Shown piece after piece: positions 1 through 8,966 of a stretch of 63,501 bases of DNA; positions within the stretch are counted from its first letter, which is position 1; each line of letters begins with the position of its first letter. A program made the position numbers and the translations under genes. The stretch is from an uncultured Ruminococcus sp. (GTDB lineage Bacteria; Bacillota; Clostridia; Lachnospirales; Lachnospiraceae). The stretch lies in contig UQKK01000021.1 of the NCBI GenBank assembly GCA_900541505.1, positions 1 through 63,501 on the forward strand. The letters run 5' to 3'. The notes below the pieces were generated by a model. The model did not search any database. It was not told where the DNA came from and was given only the letters and a program-made list of their open reading frames with translations.

Positions 1-61
1 CCGTTTCTCTGTTGAGAAACTCCAACGTACTCAACAGGGTCTATCCGACCCGCAAATATAA

Positions 62-95
62 TGGAGCGGGTCCCCTTCCTTCTGACCCGCTCCGT
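62..95. terminator. Strong stem-loop, likely bidirectional terminator
   Basis: GGAGCGGGTC and GACCCGCTCC form a perfect 10-bp stem around an 11-base loop. The plus side is followed by GTTTTGTTG and the minus side by ATTATATTTG. It lies about 85 bases past the AroM-family gene on the minus strand, so it probably ends that operon; it could also end a plus-strand gene beyond the left edge. A second small perfect hairpin (GTTTCTC/GAGAAAC) lies at 3-20. No gene is visible in 1-178. Confidence 0.7.
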
Positions 96-178
96 TTTGT
101 TGTTTATGTACTCTTATGTGCACTGCACTTTGCTTGGACATGGCAGCCGCCTGAAGGAATCTCAGCCCGGACATATGC

Positions 179-862
179 TCATTCCCGGTAGGTCACATCC
201 AACATCTCACTTACCACTCTCGCCAGTGTCGTCCTGCACAGAATGACCGGCTTTCCGGTAATCTCCCGCACCTTTTTCTTTGCCTCCTCCGTAAAACCGA
301 TACAGTCCATCACAATCAAATCCGCATCGATATCCTTTGCCTCATTCGCGGCATCGATGACTTCCTGGATATCCCCATAGGGATTCGCCGCAAAGGGATG
401 CAGTGTCTTTACGATGCTCCCCCACTGGTCATACGCCTGCTGAATCTGCTCTTTATCCGGCGTAAACAGAATGATATCAGACCTGGGACTCAGCGCCTTT
501 GCCACTCCATTCAAAATGTGGGAAGGGTATATGAGCGGTACCTTCGTCTTAAATACGTCGGGAAATGTCCCGCCGCAGAAAAACATAATCAGTTCTGCCC
601 CCTGCGCCTCCAGCCGTTCGATACATCCCTGCAAACGCTCCAGTATAAAACTTTCCCCAAACTTCGCGTGACTGCCGTCATTTAACCTGGATACAAGGAC
701 GTAATCGTCCTCCTTCGGTTTCATCGCGCTGATTTCCTCCTTCGTCAGTCCGTCCAGCGCTCCCGCCTCCAGAAGCTCCACATCCTTCCCAAATATCGGC
801 AGGATATCCGGTGTCACATCCACTCTGGGGGATTGTCCAATGGTTACTGCCCCAATCTTCAT
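179..862 (-). CDS. AroM family protein
   Basis: A protein of about 227 residues matching the AroM family, small cytosolic proteins of poorly known biochemistry that resemble Asp/Glu/hydantoin racemases. The N-terminus KIGAVTIGQSPRVDVTPD and the mid-protein stretch IMFFCGGTFPD are family hallmarks; the length is full for the family. The ATG at 862 follows GGAGG at a good distance; an adjacent GTG at 865 is possible. It is the last gene of the creatininase-permease-asparaginase cluster, which suggests work on the same substrate class, perhaps a racemase-like step on an amide or hydantoin-like compound. That role is inference; the family assignment is firm. E. coli aroM sits near shikimate genes, but nothing here points to aromatic biosynthesis. 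Confidence 0.85.
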   Translation of the reverse strand: MKIGAVTIGQSPRVDVTPDILPIFGKDVELLEAGALDGLTKEEISAMKPKEDDYVLVSRLNDGSHAKFGESFILERLQGCIERLEAQGAELIMFFCGGTFPDVFKTKVPLIYPSHILNGVAKALSPRSDIILFTPDKEQIQQAYDQWGSIVKTLHPFAANPYGDIQEVIDAANEAKDIDADLIVMDCIGFTEEAKKKVREITGKPVILCRTTLARVVSEMLDVTYRE

Positions 863-1136
863 CACTTACGCCTCCTTACTTTCTGCTTGATTTTTTCTTT
901 GCAGACCTATCTTTTCATTATCTGGCACGCAAATACAATCGTTCTCCACAGAATTTCTGTCTGCTTATTTCTTTTATTTTATCATATTTTCTTACAATTC
1001 CCACATTTTTCTTGAATCAGTTTTCATCGAAAAAGAGCTGCCATAAACGGAAAGGATTCCAAAATAGTTGGAATTGCTTCCGGTATGGCAGCTCTTGTTC
1101 CATAAACGAAACTTCTACAGCAGGTAATCGATATAA

Positions 1137-1898
1137 CTAATATGTCCAGCCTGTGCGGTTCATCTCCTCAATGGCATCTGCCACAAGCCCTACCAGAATA
1201 TCGAGCATCTGATTTCCTTTTTCGATGGAAGCCTTGGTCGGGTCTCCGGTCGCTCCGGTCTTAGTGATTTCCTTGATATCCCAGATGATATCTGTCGTTT
1301 TGTTGACATCAATGACCTTCTCCGGCACCTGGCTCTCCGCGTATTCCAGATTTACCAAATCCGGTCTAACCGCCATCATGATAGAGGTTTCACCCTCACC
1401 GCCGTGTCCCAGTCCGTTCCATACCTCGAAACGCTCACCCATGATAGGACCTACTTTATTCCACCATGCAGGCATATAGAGGAATTTCGCGTCTTTGTGG
1501 CGGTCCTTTACATTGTGTGCCGCAATCTCCAGAGCCGGAATATTTCCATCGTGTCCGTTCAGGATGTAGATATGCTTGATACCGTTATTGATAAGGCTCT
1601 CGAAAACATCCTCTGCTATGGCAATCTCCGTCTCATAACGCAGCGTTACGGACATGGGGTACTGGTTATAGTGTATGGAAGTTCCGAAGGGCACTGCCGG
1701 AACAACCACTACATTATCCAATTTCTCAGCCACCCGTTTTGCCACCTCTGTGGGAACAAAGAAATCCGGTCCCAGACAGCAGTGCCAGCCGTGGCTCTCA
1801 CAGGAGCCGAAACAGGTAATCGCCGTCACGTCCTCCGCGTGTTCCAGCATTGCCTTTACTTCAAGCGCGCTCATTTCATTCAAAAATACTTTCTTCAT
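1137..1898 (-). CDS. Creatininase-family amidohydrolase
   Basis: Metal-dependent cytosolic amidohydrolase of the creatininase/MftE family (about 253 residues, full length). Metal-ligand regions are visible: the GSCESHGWHCCLGPDFF segment near residue 35 corresponds to the family's G-x-x-E-x-H-G-x-H-L-P-x-x-T-D motif, although two Cys stand where Leu-Pro is common, and NGHDGN near 120 and GHGGEGETS near 170 carry further His/Glu ligands. The family acts on creatinine, on carbocyclic inosose lactones or on peptide precursors, so the substrate cannot be named. The ATG at 1898 lies 9 bases after GGAGGAG; an upstream ATG at 1907 touches the ribosome site and is unlikely. It lies between the permease and the AroM gene, implying hydrolysis of an imported small amide. 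Confidence 0.85.
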   Translation of the reverse strand: MKKVFLNEMSALEVKAMLEHAEDVTAITCFGSCESHGWHCCLGPDFFVPTEVAKRVAEKLDNVVVVPAVPFGTSIHYNQYPMSVTLRYETEIAIAEDVFESLINNGIKHIYILNGHDGNIPALEIAAHNVKDRHKDAKFLYMPAWWNKVGPIMGERFEVWNGLGHGGEGETSIMMAVRPDLVNLEYAESQVPEKVIDVNKTTDIIWDIKEITKTGATGDPTKASIEKGNQMLDILVGLVADAIEEMNRTGWTY

Positions 1899-1968
1899 GT
1901 CTTCCATCTCCTCCTTCTCGAAATCAATCTCTCTGTCTTATTTTGCCGACAGGTTCCACCACCGTTTT

Positions 1969-3387
1969 CTATAATTCTTTCATCAAGTCTCCGTCTGCCT
2001 TTTTATCCGGCAAAAATCTGTAGATGATTGCATAAATGATAACGGAAACAATCATCGCGAACAGACCTGACGGCAGGTTATATGGCAATGGTGTCACGTA
2101 CTGGAAATAGTATCCAAGTCCGGCGCCAATCACAAAGGAAATCACGCCCGCCCAGCGCCATCTCGGTTGTTTATGCAGCAGCGCGTGGTCATATTTTTTG
2201 CGCCCTACCAGATAGAAATCCGCGAGGATAGGCGCGCACAACGGCGGTGCCATAGCTCCCAATGTATTGATGAAGTTAGCGAAGAAAATCTGGTAAAATC
2301 CGATTGCCCCTAAGACCGTACCGAGAATTCCGCATACAGCTACCAGAATCTTCCGATTTACTTTCACGCCTACCGCATCCAGAATCGGTCCGGTATACAA
2401 AGAGTTACAGTACAGCTCACTGTTATCCGTTGTCCACAGTGATGTGGTCCACGTAAATACAGCCACCAGAGCCAGAATGACACTGAATCCCATCATCCAT
2501 GCCACATAGTTATACTGTCCCGCACTGACGCTGCCGATATAGCCCACAATGTTCAAAAGCGGATTTGTGAATACGAAGCATGCCGCCGCGCACCACCATA
2601 CTGCTTTGACGCTCTTATTGAAACGGAACATGTCAACGCCCATAACCGCTCCGGCAACCCAGCTTCCCACTACTGCTGTGATACCTGTTCCCAGTCCCAA
2701 ACCGTCAAGCTCACTCGCCTTATTCATAAAAGCGCCAACTCCGCCGCCTTCTGTTATCATGCCGATTCCAGCAATGATTGCCACCAGAAGAATGACCGGG
2801 CAGACTACCTTCGCGATTTTTTCAATGGCACTGATTCCGCGGATTGCACTGATAGTAAAAATGACTCCCCAGAAAATAACGGCAATCAAGACCTCCAGCG
2901 TAATATCCGGCACTCCTTCATATCCCCAGCTGGCAGGACTTATAACGGTAATCCCGCTGGGATTCCCAATAAATCCGCCCCAGATATCGGCAATCATCCC
3001 GACAATACTGGAGAACCACCCCAGCGTCAAAAGCGCCATGACCGCCATGGGAATGATAAAGCCTTTGCTCCCGTATGAATATCTGGATATCAGCGACAGA
3101 TTCAGTCCTGTCTTCTGTGCCGCGATTCCCAGAAGCGCTGTCATGACGAGGAGTGAGCCTTCGCCTAAAACAATTGCAAGCAGCGCATCTACGAGATTCA
3201 ACCCCGGAGCGCCTCCATATCCTGCCAGCGTGCCGCCGACAAACAGTCCTGTCGCGCAGTATCCGAATCCTACCCACACCATAATCTGGCTGTATGTAGA
3301 ACGTCTTTTGTTCACGGGAACTGCTTCCAGCATATACTCTTCATCCACTGTCTCTTCTACTGTTACATTCTTTTCCTGTTCCTGCAT
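1969..3387 (-). CDS. NCS1 cytosine/purine permease-like transporter
   Basis: Integral membrane transporter of 472 residues with about 12 hydrophobic segments, of the nucleobase:cation symporter-1 (CodB/purine-cytosine permease) family. A hydrophilic N-terminal tail of about 30 residues precedes the first helix; the conserved-looking glycine-rich helix VGFGYCATGLFVGGTLAGYGG follows it. Family members import cytosine, allantoin, hydantoins or other small nitrogen heterocycles with protons or sodium. AGGAGGG precedes the ATG. The gene lies between asparaginase and creatininase genes, so it likely imports the substrate that those cytosolic enzymes open or deamidate. Specificity cannot be read from the sequence. 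Confidence 0.88.
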   Translation of the reverse strand: MQEQEKNVTVEETVDEEYMLEAVPVNKRRSTYSQIMVWVGFGYCATGLFVGGTLAGYGGAPGLNLVDALLAIVLGEGSLLVMTALLGIAAQKTGLNLSLISRYSYGSKGFIIPMAVMALLTLGWFSSIVGMIADIWGGFIGNPSGITVISPASWGYEGVPDITLEVLIAVIFWGVIFTISAIRGISAIEKIAKVVCPVILLVAIIAGIGMITEGGGVGAFMNKASELDGLGLGTGITAVVGSWVAGAVMGVDMFRFNKSVKAVWWCAAACFVFTNPLLNIVGYIGSVSAGQYNYVAWMMGFSVILALVAVFTWTTSLWTTDNSELYCNSLYTGPILDAVGVKVNRKILVAVCGILGTVLGAIGFYQIFFANFINTLGAMAPPLCAPILADFYLVGRKKYDHALLHKQPRWRWAGVISFVIGAGLGYYFQYVTPLPYNLPSGLFAMIVSVIIYAIIYRFLPDKKADGDLMKEL

Positions 3388-3429
3388 AAAATCCCTCCTT
3401 CTGCTTTTCTGTCATGCATTTTACGTGTT

Positions 3430-4428
3430 TTACAAAGTCACCTCCCCGGCATAATTTGTATTGAATATCGTCTTAATCTCCTGCGGGTCTTTCGTCTGTC
3501 CCAACGCCCACATCAGCTTTGTGACGATTGCCTCTGTCGTCATATCTCTGCCGGGTATCACTCCACACTCCAATAGTTTCCTTCCTACTTCATACAGGGA
3601 AAAATCACTCTTTTCATACAGACACTGACTGCATGCCACGATTGTGATTCCATTTTCCACCAGCTTTTTCAGCTTCGGTATGAGATTGCGACGCTCAAAA
3701 TGTGTCCCTCCCGCGCCAAACGCTTCAATGACAATTCCCCGGTACTTCATATCAAGCAGACGGTCAAAAATTTCCGGATTCGTACCGGGTATCAGCTTCA
3801 AAAGAAACACATCTGTACAGAGATTCTTTTTCAGGCAGAATGTTTTTTTCTCCTCTTTTCTTTTTTCTCTGTCCGCATAAACGTGAATCCCATCCGCATA
3901 TACCTCTCCCAGATAAGGAGCTGAAATACTCTCAAATGCATTGAATCCCAGGGTCCTCACTTTCACCGCCCGCAGACCGTTTATAATCTTGTCATCAAAG
4001 GCAATACTGACCCCTCTGATTCCCGCGTTTACCGCCGCGAAAGCAGTCTGCAGATTGCGCTTTGCATCTGTGAACATCCGCTCAATCGGTATCTGCGCCC
4101 CGGTGAGTACAACGGGTTTCTCCACATTCTGCAGCATATATCCAAGCGCCGAAGCCGTATACGCCATGGTATCTGTCCCGTGGGTAATGATAATCCCGTC
4201 ATACTTTGGCAGCATATCTGTGACAATCTGGGCGATATACTGCCATTCTTCTGGCTGAATATTGGAGCTGTCCAGACTCAAGATATCCCTGCAGTCAATC
4301 TTAAAATATCCATTTAGCTCCGGCAGCATATCCAGAATGTCCTGACATTTAATATCCGGGGCAAGCCCCTGCTCACCCTTGCGCGCCGCGATTGTTCCTC
4401 CCGTTGTAAGGAGCAATACATTTTTCAC
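3430..4428 (-). CDS. ansA: Type I (cytosolic) L-asparaginase
   Basis: L-asparagine amidohydrolase of 332 residues, typical for type I cytosolic enzymes, with no signal peptide. The first catalytic Thr is in the N-terminal TTGGTIAARKG motif (residues 8-18), and the second Thr-Asp pair is in ITHGTDTMAYTA near residue 85. The start is GTG, seven bases after GGGAGGTG. A type I member is often housekeeping, but its place in a transporter-amidohydrolase cluster suggests it removes an amide from a related substrate. The reading frame is intact and the family is secure; the exact substrate is inference. Confidence 0.92.
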   Translation of the reverse strand: MKNVLLLTTGGTIAARKGEQGLAPDIKCQDILDMLPELNGYFKIDCRDILSLDSSNIQPEEWQYIAQIVTDMLPKYDGIIITHGTDTMAYTASALGYMLQNVEKPVVLTGAQIPIERMFTDAKRNLQTAFAAVNAGIRGVSIAFDDKIINGLRAVKVRTLGFNAFESISAPYLGEVYADGIHVYADREKRKEEKKTFCLKKNLCTDVFLLKLIPGTNPEIFDRLLDMKYRGIVIEAFGAGGTHFERRNLIPKLKKLVENGITIVACSQCLYEKSDFSLYEVGRKLLECGVIPGRDMTTEAIVTKLMWALGQTKDPQEIKTIFNTNYAGEVTL

Positions 4429-4479
4429 CCCGTTTCACCTCCCTCTTGTTTGCCTTTTTCGGACACGCGGCGAAGATTG

Positions 4480-5127
4480 TTAAAAGTTTTTTCCCTCCCG
4501 GAAATATAACCTGTATTCTACGCCTCCCAGTTCTTTTTCTACATACTGTTTTGCCCGTTCCACATCTCTTTTATTAAGCGCTTCCACCAACTCCAGATGT
4601 TCTCCCATCAGCTTCTTTGCCTCTGAACTTTTCCAGTCCTTTACGAGCACCCGTCTCAACTTATTCAACATACTCTCCAAAGATGACATCAAATATGGAT
4701 TTCTCGATAAATAAGCGACTGACATGTGAAACTGCATATTCATCTCACTGTACTCCTGATATGTACTCCCTTCAATTTTCGCAATCTGCTCTTGCGTATA
4801 ATCTTTAAGAAACCTCAGCTCTTCGTCCGTGGCATACTGAATCGCCATCTCCACAGAAGCTTTTTCCAGAACTCCCCGGAACTGGAACAGGCTCTGAAGT
4901 TCTGTGACAGAGACTCCTTTTACCAGATACCCTTTATTTGGAATCTTCTCCAGAAATCCTTCCATGCACAGATAGTTGAGGGCTTCCCTGGATGGTGTCT
5001 TACTGACACCGAACTTCTGGGACACTTCCGCTTCTGTAATCATGTCATTCTCCTCATAGTTCCAATTAATGATATCATTCCTGAGCTCCTGGAGGACCTT
5101 CTCTGTCATGGACTGCTTTTTTGTCAT
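4480..5127 (-). CDS. GntR-family regulator (FCD domain), cluster-linked
   Basis: DNA-binding regulator of 215 residues. An N-terminal winged helix (about 1-75, with VSQKFGVSKTPSREALNYL as recognition region) is followed by an all-helical FCD ligand/metal domain; QFHMSVAYLSRNPY near 130 carries the usual FCD histidine. It lies directly upstream of asparaginase, permease, creatininase and AroM genes and probably controls them and itself. A sigma-A promoter and a perfect 20-bp palindrome stand just upstream. GAGGAGGAG precedes the ATG. The neighbouring regulator at 5391-6041 is a close paralogue, clearly a duplication. The effector is unknown; a substrate or product of the cluster is the natural guess. 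Confidence 0.9.
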   Translation of the reverse strand: MTKKQSMTEKVLQELRNDIINWNYEENDMITEAEVSQKFGVSKTPSREALNYLCMEGFLEKIPNKGYLVKGVSVTELQSLFQFRGVLEKASVEMAIQYATDEELRFLKDYTQEQIAKIEGSTYQEYSEMNMQFHMSVAYLSRNPYLMSSLESMLNKLRRVLVKDWKSSEAKKLMGEHLELVEALNKRDVERAKQYVEKELGGVEYRLYFREGKNF

Positions 5128-5171
5128 TTTCTCCTCCTCTCTATAATATATTTTAAAGATTCTTTTAGTAT

Positions 5172-5191
5172 ATTAGTGATATATCACTAAT
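5172..5191. promoter_or_regulatory. Perfect 20-bp palindromic operator
   Basis: ATTAGTGATATATCACTAAT is its own reverse complement over 20 bases. It sits about 14 bases after the -10 box of the promoter at 5205-5233 and before the ribosome site of the GntR gene at 4480-5127, so a bound regulator would block initiation or early elongation. Symmetry and place fit a GntR dimer site; which of the two paralogues binds is not known. Confidence 0.75.
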
Positions 5192-5204
5192 GTACTTTTA
5201 TTCT

Positions 5205-5233
5205 ATATTACTCAAATAAGATTCTTTTGTCAA
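5205..5233 (-). promoter_or_regulatory. Sigma-A promoter of the GntR-asparaginase cluster
   Basis: On the minus strand TTGACA (5233-5228) and TAATAT (5210-5205) are separated by exactly 17 bases. Transcription would enter the palindrome at 5191-5172 within a few bases and then the GntR gene at 5127. Confidence 0.8.
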
Positions 5234-5274
5234 TCCTTTTTATGCAATATAGATAAATATTGTCACTCGATACA

Positions 5275-5308
5275 CCAAAACAAAAAGGATGACCGCAGTC
5301 ACCCTTTT
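5275..5308 (-). terminator. Terminator of the second GntR gene
   Basis: On the minus strand AAAAGGGTGAC and GTCATCCTTTT form a stem with one mismatch around a 4-base loop, followed by TGTTTTGG. It lies about 80 bases after the stop of the GntR gene at 5391-6041, so that gene is probably its own transcript, separate from the cluster to the left. Confidence 0.7.
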
Positions 5309-5390
5309 CCTGATTTTTAGCAGTTTACTCTGCAATGGGAATGGGTTTAAGGTCTTCATCCCGACCACTGTAAACGGATTTTATAATCAT

Positions 5391-6041
5391 TTATGATATA
5401 TTTTTCCCTTCCAGAAAATACATCCTGTACTCTACTCCGCTCATCTCCTGTTCCACATGATGCTTCGCACTCTCTGTATCTCTCGCAGAAAGCGCTGCCA
5501 CCAGTTTCAAATGCTGCTCCATCAGACTCTTTGCCCCTGAGCTTCTCCAGTCTTTCACTAAAACGCGCCTCAGCTTGTTCAGCGCTGCCTCCAGAGCTGA
5601 TATCAGATAAGGATTTCTCGACAGATAGGCTACCGACATATGGAACTGCATGTTCATCTCACTGTATCTTTGATAACTGCTCCCTTCGATACTCGCTATC
5701 TGTTCTTTTGCCAGTTCCTCCAGAAGTTTCATCTCTTCATCTGTAGCATACTGAATTGCCATTTCCGCAGAAGCCTTTTCCAGAACCCCTCTGTATTGAA
5801 AAAGACTCTGTAATTCAGTCACAGAAATACCTTTTACCAGATAACCTTTATTCGGTATCTTTTCCAGGAAGCCCTCCATGCACAGATAGTTCAACGCTTC
5901 CCTGGAAGGCGTTTTACTCACGCCGAATTTCTGCGAGACTTCCGCCTCTGTAATCATCTCATTTTCCTCGTAGTTCCAGTTGATAATATCATTTCTCAAC
6001 TCTTGGAGAACTCTTTCCGTCATGGACTGCCGTTTTGCCAT
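5391..6041 (-). CDS. GntR-family regulator (FCD domain), paralogue
   Basis: A 216-residue winged-helix plus FCD regulator very similar along its whole length to the 215-residue protein at 4480-5127; both share the helix-turn-helix core QKFGVSKTPSREALNYL. AGGAGTAAAGGA precedes the ATG. It has its own downstream terminator and a separate upstream region with an imperfect ATATAAC...GTTATAT repeat near 6095-6122, but not the perfect palindrome found before its sister. Nearly unchanged DNA-binding helices suggest that both may compete for the same operator while responding to different ligands. No target other than the neighbouring cluster is visible. Confidence 0.88.
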   Translation of the reverse strand: MAKRQSMTERVLQELRNDIINWNYEENEMITEAEVSQKFGVSKTPSREALNYLCMEGFLEKIPNKGYLVKGISVTELQSLFQYRGVLEKASAEMAIQYATDEEMKLLEELAKEQIASIEGSSYQRYSEMNMQFHMSVAYLSRNPYLISALEAALNKLRRVLVKDWRSSGAKSLMEQHLKLVAALSARDTESAKHHVEQEMSGVEYRMYFLEGKNIS

Positions 6042-6231
6042 TCCTTTACTCCTCGCTATATTGTGTCTTTAAAAACTTCTTTTGGTATGCTTGCAATATA
6101 ACCACACTATTTTTGTTATATCTTACACCTCTTTTCCTATATTTGCCAACACAATTGCGAGAAATTATATGAATTTTTCTTTCTGTCTTTATTGATATCC
6201 TAACTTCCATATCTCAACTTGAAGCACCTTA

Positions 6232-8256
6232 TCATTTTTCCATGGGCGGTCTCCCCACCTCGCCATTTATTTGTTCGCCCATTTCGCCGCCCATTCCGGC
6301 TGAACCGCACACCAGACTATCCATCGTCATTGTTTTCTCTGCTTCTCCTGTTGTCAGCGTATACGTCTCACCCTGCGCAAGTTCCGGGCAGCTTACAATA
6401 ACAGAGCTGTACGCTTTCTCTGCCTGCCAGGACAGCAGTTCGCTGCCGTCACTATCTGCCAATGTAATCGTGCTTCCCGCCTCGCCGCCGGAAACATTTA
6501 CCATCATCACAGCCTGCGTTGAGGATTGACCAAAATTCTGCGCCATCTCGGAGGCCCCTGCTGCCACAAAGATTCCGCCTGTAATCACCGCTTCCCCGGC
6601 GTAGTCCAGAGAACTGTTCCCTCCATTTACCGGACCGGAGACATAGGTCTTGCCGCCGCTCACCGTGAGGTCCCCGTTTGAGTCTATTCCGTCGCCGTAT
6701 GCGTTGATATTCAGCGTACCACCGGAAATGCAGATATATGCTCCTTCCGTAACCGCGAATATATCATCTCCTCTGCCGCCAGTCCCGCTGCTGTCATTTC
6801 CTCCGGCTGCATTTAAACCGTCATCGCTGGCTGTCAGCGCAATCTCGCCGCCCTCGATATCGATGCTCAGGCCCTCAATTCCTTCGTAGCTCTGCAAGAT
6901 TTCCATGTCGCAATCCATGATAACAACCGCATTGTCCGCATGGATTCCGTCATCGCCAGTTTGAATTTCAAAACTGCCGTTGTTCACAGTCAGGTCCCCA
7001 TTTGAGTGGAGCGCGTCATCCGCACAGTTCAGCACATAAGTGCCTCCATTTAATAACAGTTCCGTGGAGGATTTCATTCCTTTCATGCTTGTACTGTCCT
7101 CCGTGGAGGATTCTGTATCTGACTGAGTCCCTTCTGCCATATCCGGCTGCTGTCCGATATCTGACGGCATTTCCCCTGCCGCGCCCGGCTGTACTACGCC
7201 ACCCTGCAGCATGTCTCCTGCCATTTCCGGCGCAGCCTCGCCGCCCAAAGTCTGCTCTCCCGCGCCTCCGCCTGCTGTTATCGTATAATCTCCGCCATCT
7301 GCCTGCAGATATCCGGCAGCGCTCATGCCGTCCCCTTCCGCTGTGATAGCGAAGGTGCCGTCCGCGATATAGACAAAGCCAAGGCTTGCATCGTCCGCAT
7401 TTTCCGCGTGGATACCGTCCTTCCCACTCTGGATGGTATAGCTTCCCCCGGCAATGCGCACGCTGTCTTTGCCTGAAAGCCCGTGACTGGCTGCTGTAAT
7501 CTCATATGTCCCGCTGGTGAGGACCAGGTCATCCTTCGACACAATCCCATGCCCGACCGCCGCGCTGACACAGAGGCTTCCCTCCCCGTTTAACGTCAGG
7601 TCCGATTTCGAAAAGACTGCCGCATCAATATTGTTGTCATCTATCGCCACATACTCCCCGCTATTGGCGAGCGTATTCTCTGTTCCCACCACTGTTGTGA
7701 TAAATACCTTGTCCGCAGACAGCACATAGACTGCCGCCGAACTGGAACTGGTAATCTGCGCCCCGTTCAGTACAATCTGAACTTTGTCCGTATCGTCCGC
7801 CTCAACTATGAGCATACCATCATCCAAAGCCCCGGAAAGGATATACGTTCCCTCCTCTACGATGGAAACTGTGCTTTCCGCAATCTGTACACTGTCCGAC
7901 CCGCAGACAGCGCTGTCCCCATTCAGTTCGATAGAGACTGCGTTTTCCTCGTCATATGTAGTCTTCCTATCTCGCTCTGTAAACATATCGGATGTGTCCG
8001 CCAGCGACTGTGCGCCTGTTACGTTTCCGCCCGCTGCCCCTGAAGCCGTTTCCCCATCCGACTCCGAAGAGGAGCCGGTCAATGCGGAAATCCCCTGCGA
8101 CACCGCGCCACACCCTGTCAAAATGCATGTTCCCGTCAAGAGAAACGCTGTCAGAAAAGCCTTTCCCGCCAGAATATTCCTGCCAGCCAAACTCCCCTTC
8201 TCTTTCGAGGTGCGCTGTTCTTTAAAAGCTGCCGCAAATCTTCTTTTTTTCTTCAT
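6232..8256 (-). CDS. Large secreted lipoprotein with DUF4353-type beta-helix repeats
   Basis: A 674-residue exported protein. A long basic N-terminus is followed by a hydrophobic segment ending in the lipobox LTGC (around residues 46-49), so it is probably anchored outside the membrane. The body repeats units such as DDGIHADN, DDALHSNGD and DDGLNAAGG, typical of the right-handed beta-helix carbohydrate-binding domain DUF4353. A Gln/Met/Gly-rich linker of about 60 residues (roughly 335-395) splits the repeat region. Family members are commonly encoded with VTC-domain and DUF4956 proteins, as here, and often with CotH-like spore-coat kinases. It is the last gene of that three-gene unit, 14 bases after the DUF4956 gene with an AAGGAGG site. 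Binding of a surface polymer is plausible; there is no catalytic motif. Confidence 0.82.
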   Translation of the reverse strand: MKKKRRFAAAFKEQRTSKEKGSLAGRNILAGKAFLTAFLLTGTCILTGCGAVSQGISALTGSSSESDGETASGAAGGNVTGAQSLADTSDMFTERDRKTTYDEENAVSIELNGDSAVCGSDSVQIAESTVSIVEEGTYILSGALDDGMLIVEADDTDKVQIVLNGAQITSSSSAAVYVLSADKVFITTVVGTENTLANSGEYVAIDDNNIDAAVFSKSDLTLNGEGSLCVSAAVGHGIVSKDDLVLTSGTYEITAASHGLSGKDSVRIAGGSYTIQSGKDGIHAENADDASLGFVYIADGTFAITAEGDGMSAAGYLQADGGDYTITAGGGAGEQTLGGEAAPEMAGDMLQGGVVQPGAAGEMPSDIGQQPDMAEGTQSDTESSTEDSTSMKGMKSSTELLLNGGTYVLNCADDALHSNGDLTVNNGSFEIQTGDDGIHADNAVVIMDCDMEILQSYEGIEGLSIDIEGGEIALTASDDGLNAAGGNDSSGTGGRGDDIFAVTEGAYICISGGTLNINAYGDGIDSNGDLTVSGGKTYVSGPVNGGNSSLDYAGEAVITGGIFVAAGASEMAQNFGQSSTQAVMMVNVSGGEAGSTITLADSDGSELLSWQAEKAYSSVIVSCPELAQGETYTLTTGEAEKTMTMDSLVCGSAGMGGEMGEQINGEVGRPPMEK

Positions 8257-8270
8257 TCCGTCAGCCTCCT

Positions 8271-8966
8271 TTACAATTCTCCAATCACGGTCTCCTGCCT
8301 GGAGATGGTGATTTCCAGATTCCCGTTTCTGCAGCGCAGTTTATCTATCAATTCCTTCTCCCTGTCTGCACTGCGCAGTGTCAAATCATAGGTCAACCGG
8401 AACAAGCTCCCCATATTCGTTGTCTTGACCTGCGTAAGCTCCCACTTTGACGCATATTCCTCTAAAATCTCCTGAAACACATCTGTGTAATCCAAGTCCT
8501 CCGGGATTGTGATATGTAAGGTCTTATAAAGAGCCTGCTTCTTTCCCGCGCCGAAATCCACATGATTATAGAGCATGCTCATTCCACCCAGCACAAGGGC
8601 AAAGAGAAATCCATATCCGATATAGCCCATTCCTACCACAAGACCGGTGCCCATTGCCAGGAAAAGGGCGCCAATCTCTCTGGCAGAGCCGGGCACAGAA
8701 CGGAAGCGCACCAGACTGAACGCGCCTGCCACCGCTACTCCGGTCCCCACATTGCCATTGACCATCATAATCACCACGCACACGACTGCGGGAAGGAGCG
8801 CCAGTGTCCCCACAAAGCTCTTTGTATAGCGTGCATGGTACATGTAAAATCCTGCCAACATAAGCCCAATGACGAGGGCGCAGCCCACACAGAGCAGAAA
8901 GTCGGATATCGCTATCACACTGGTCATATCCGTATCAAAAATTCCCCGAAACATCTCATTAAGCAT
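8271..8966 (-). CDS. DUF4956 membrane protein
   Basis: A 231-residue protein. The N-terminal half carries about four transmembrane helices (one near 20-45, two near 55-90, one near 105-130), with the conserved-looking GAFSLVRFRSVPGSAREIGALF segment between them. The C-terminal 90 residues are soluble and resemble a ferredoxin-like fold. It matches DUF4956, which almost always neighbours a VTC/polyphosphate-polymerase-like gene. The start overlaps the end of the VTC gene by 8 bases and GGGGGAAG precedes the ATG, so the two are translationally coupled. It may form the membrane partner of the VTC-like enzyme; no biochemical role is established for the family. Confidence 0.88.
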   Translation of the reverse strand: MLNEMFRGIFDTDMTSVIAISDFLLCVGCALVIGLMLAGFYMYHARYTKSFVGTLALLPAVVCVVIMMVNGNVGTGVAVAGAFSLVRFRSVPGSAREIGALFLAMGTGLVVGMGYIGYGFLFALVLGGMSMLYNHVDFGAGKKQALYKTLHITIPEDLDYTDVFQEILEEYASKWELTQVKTTNMGSLFRLTYDLTLRSADREKELIDKLRCRNGNLEITISRQETVIGEL

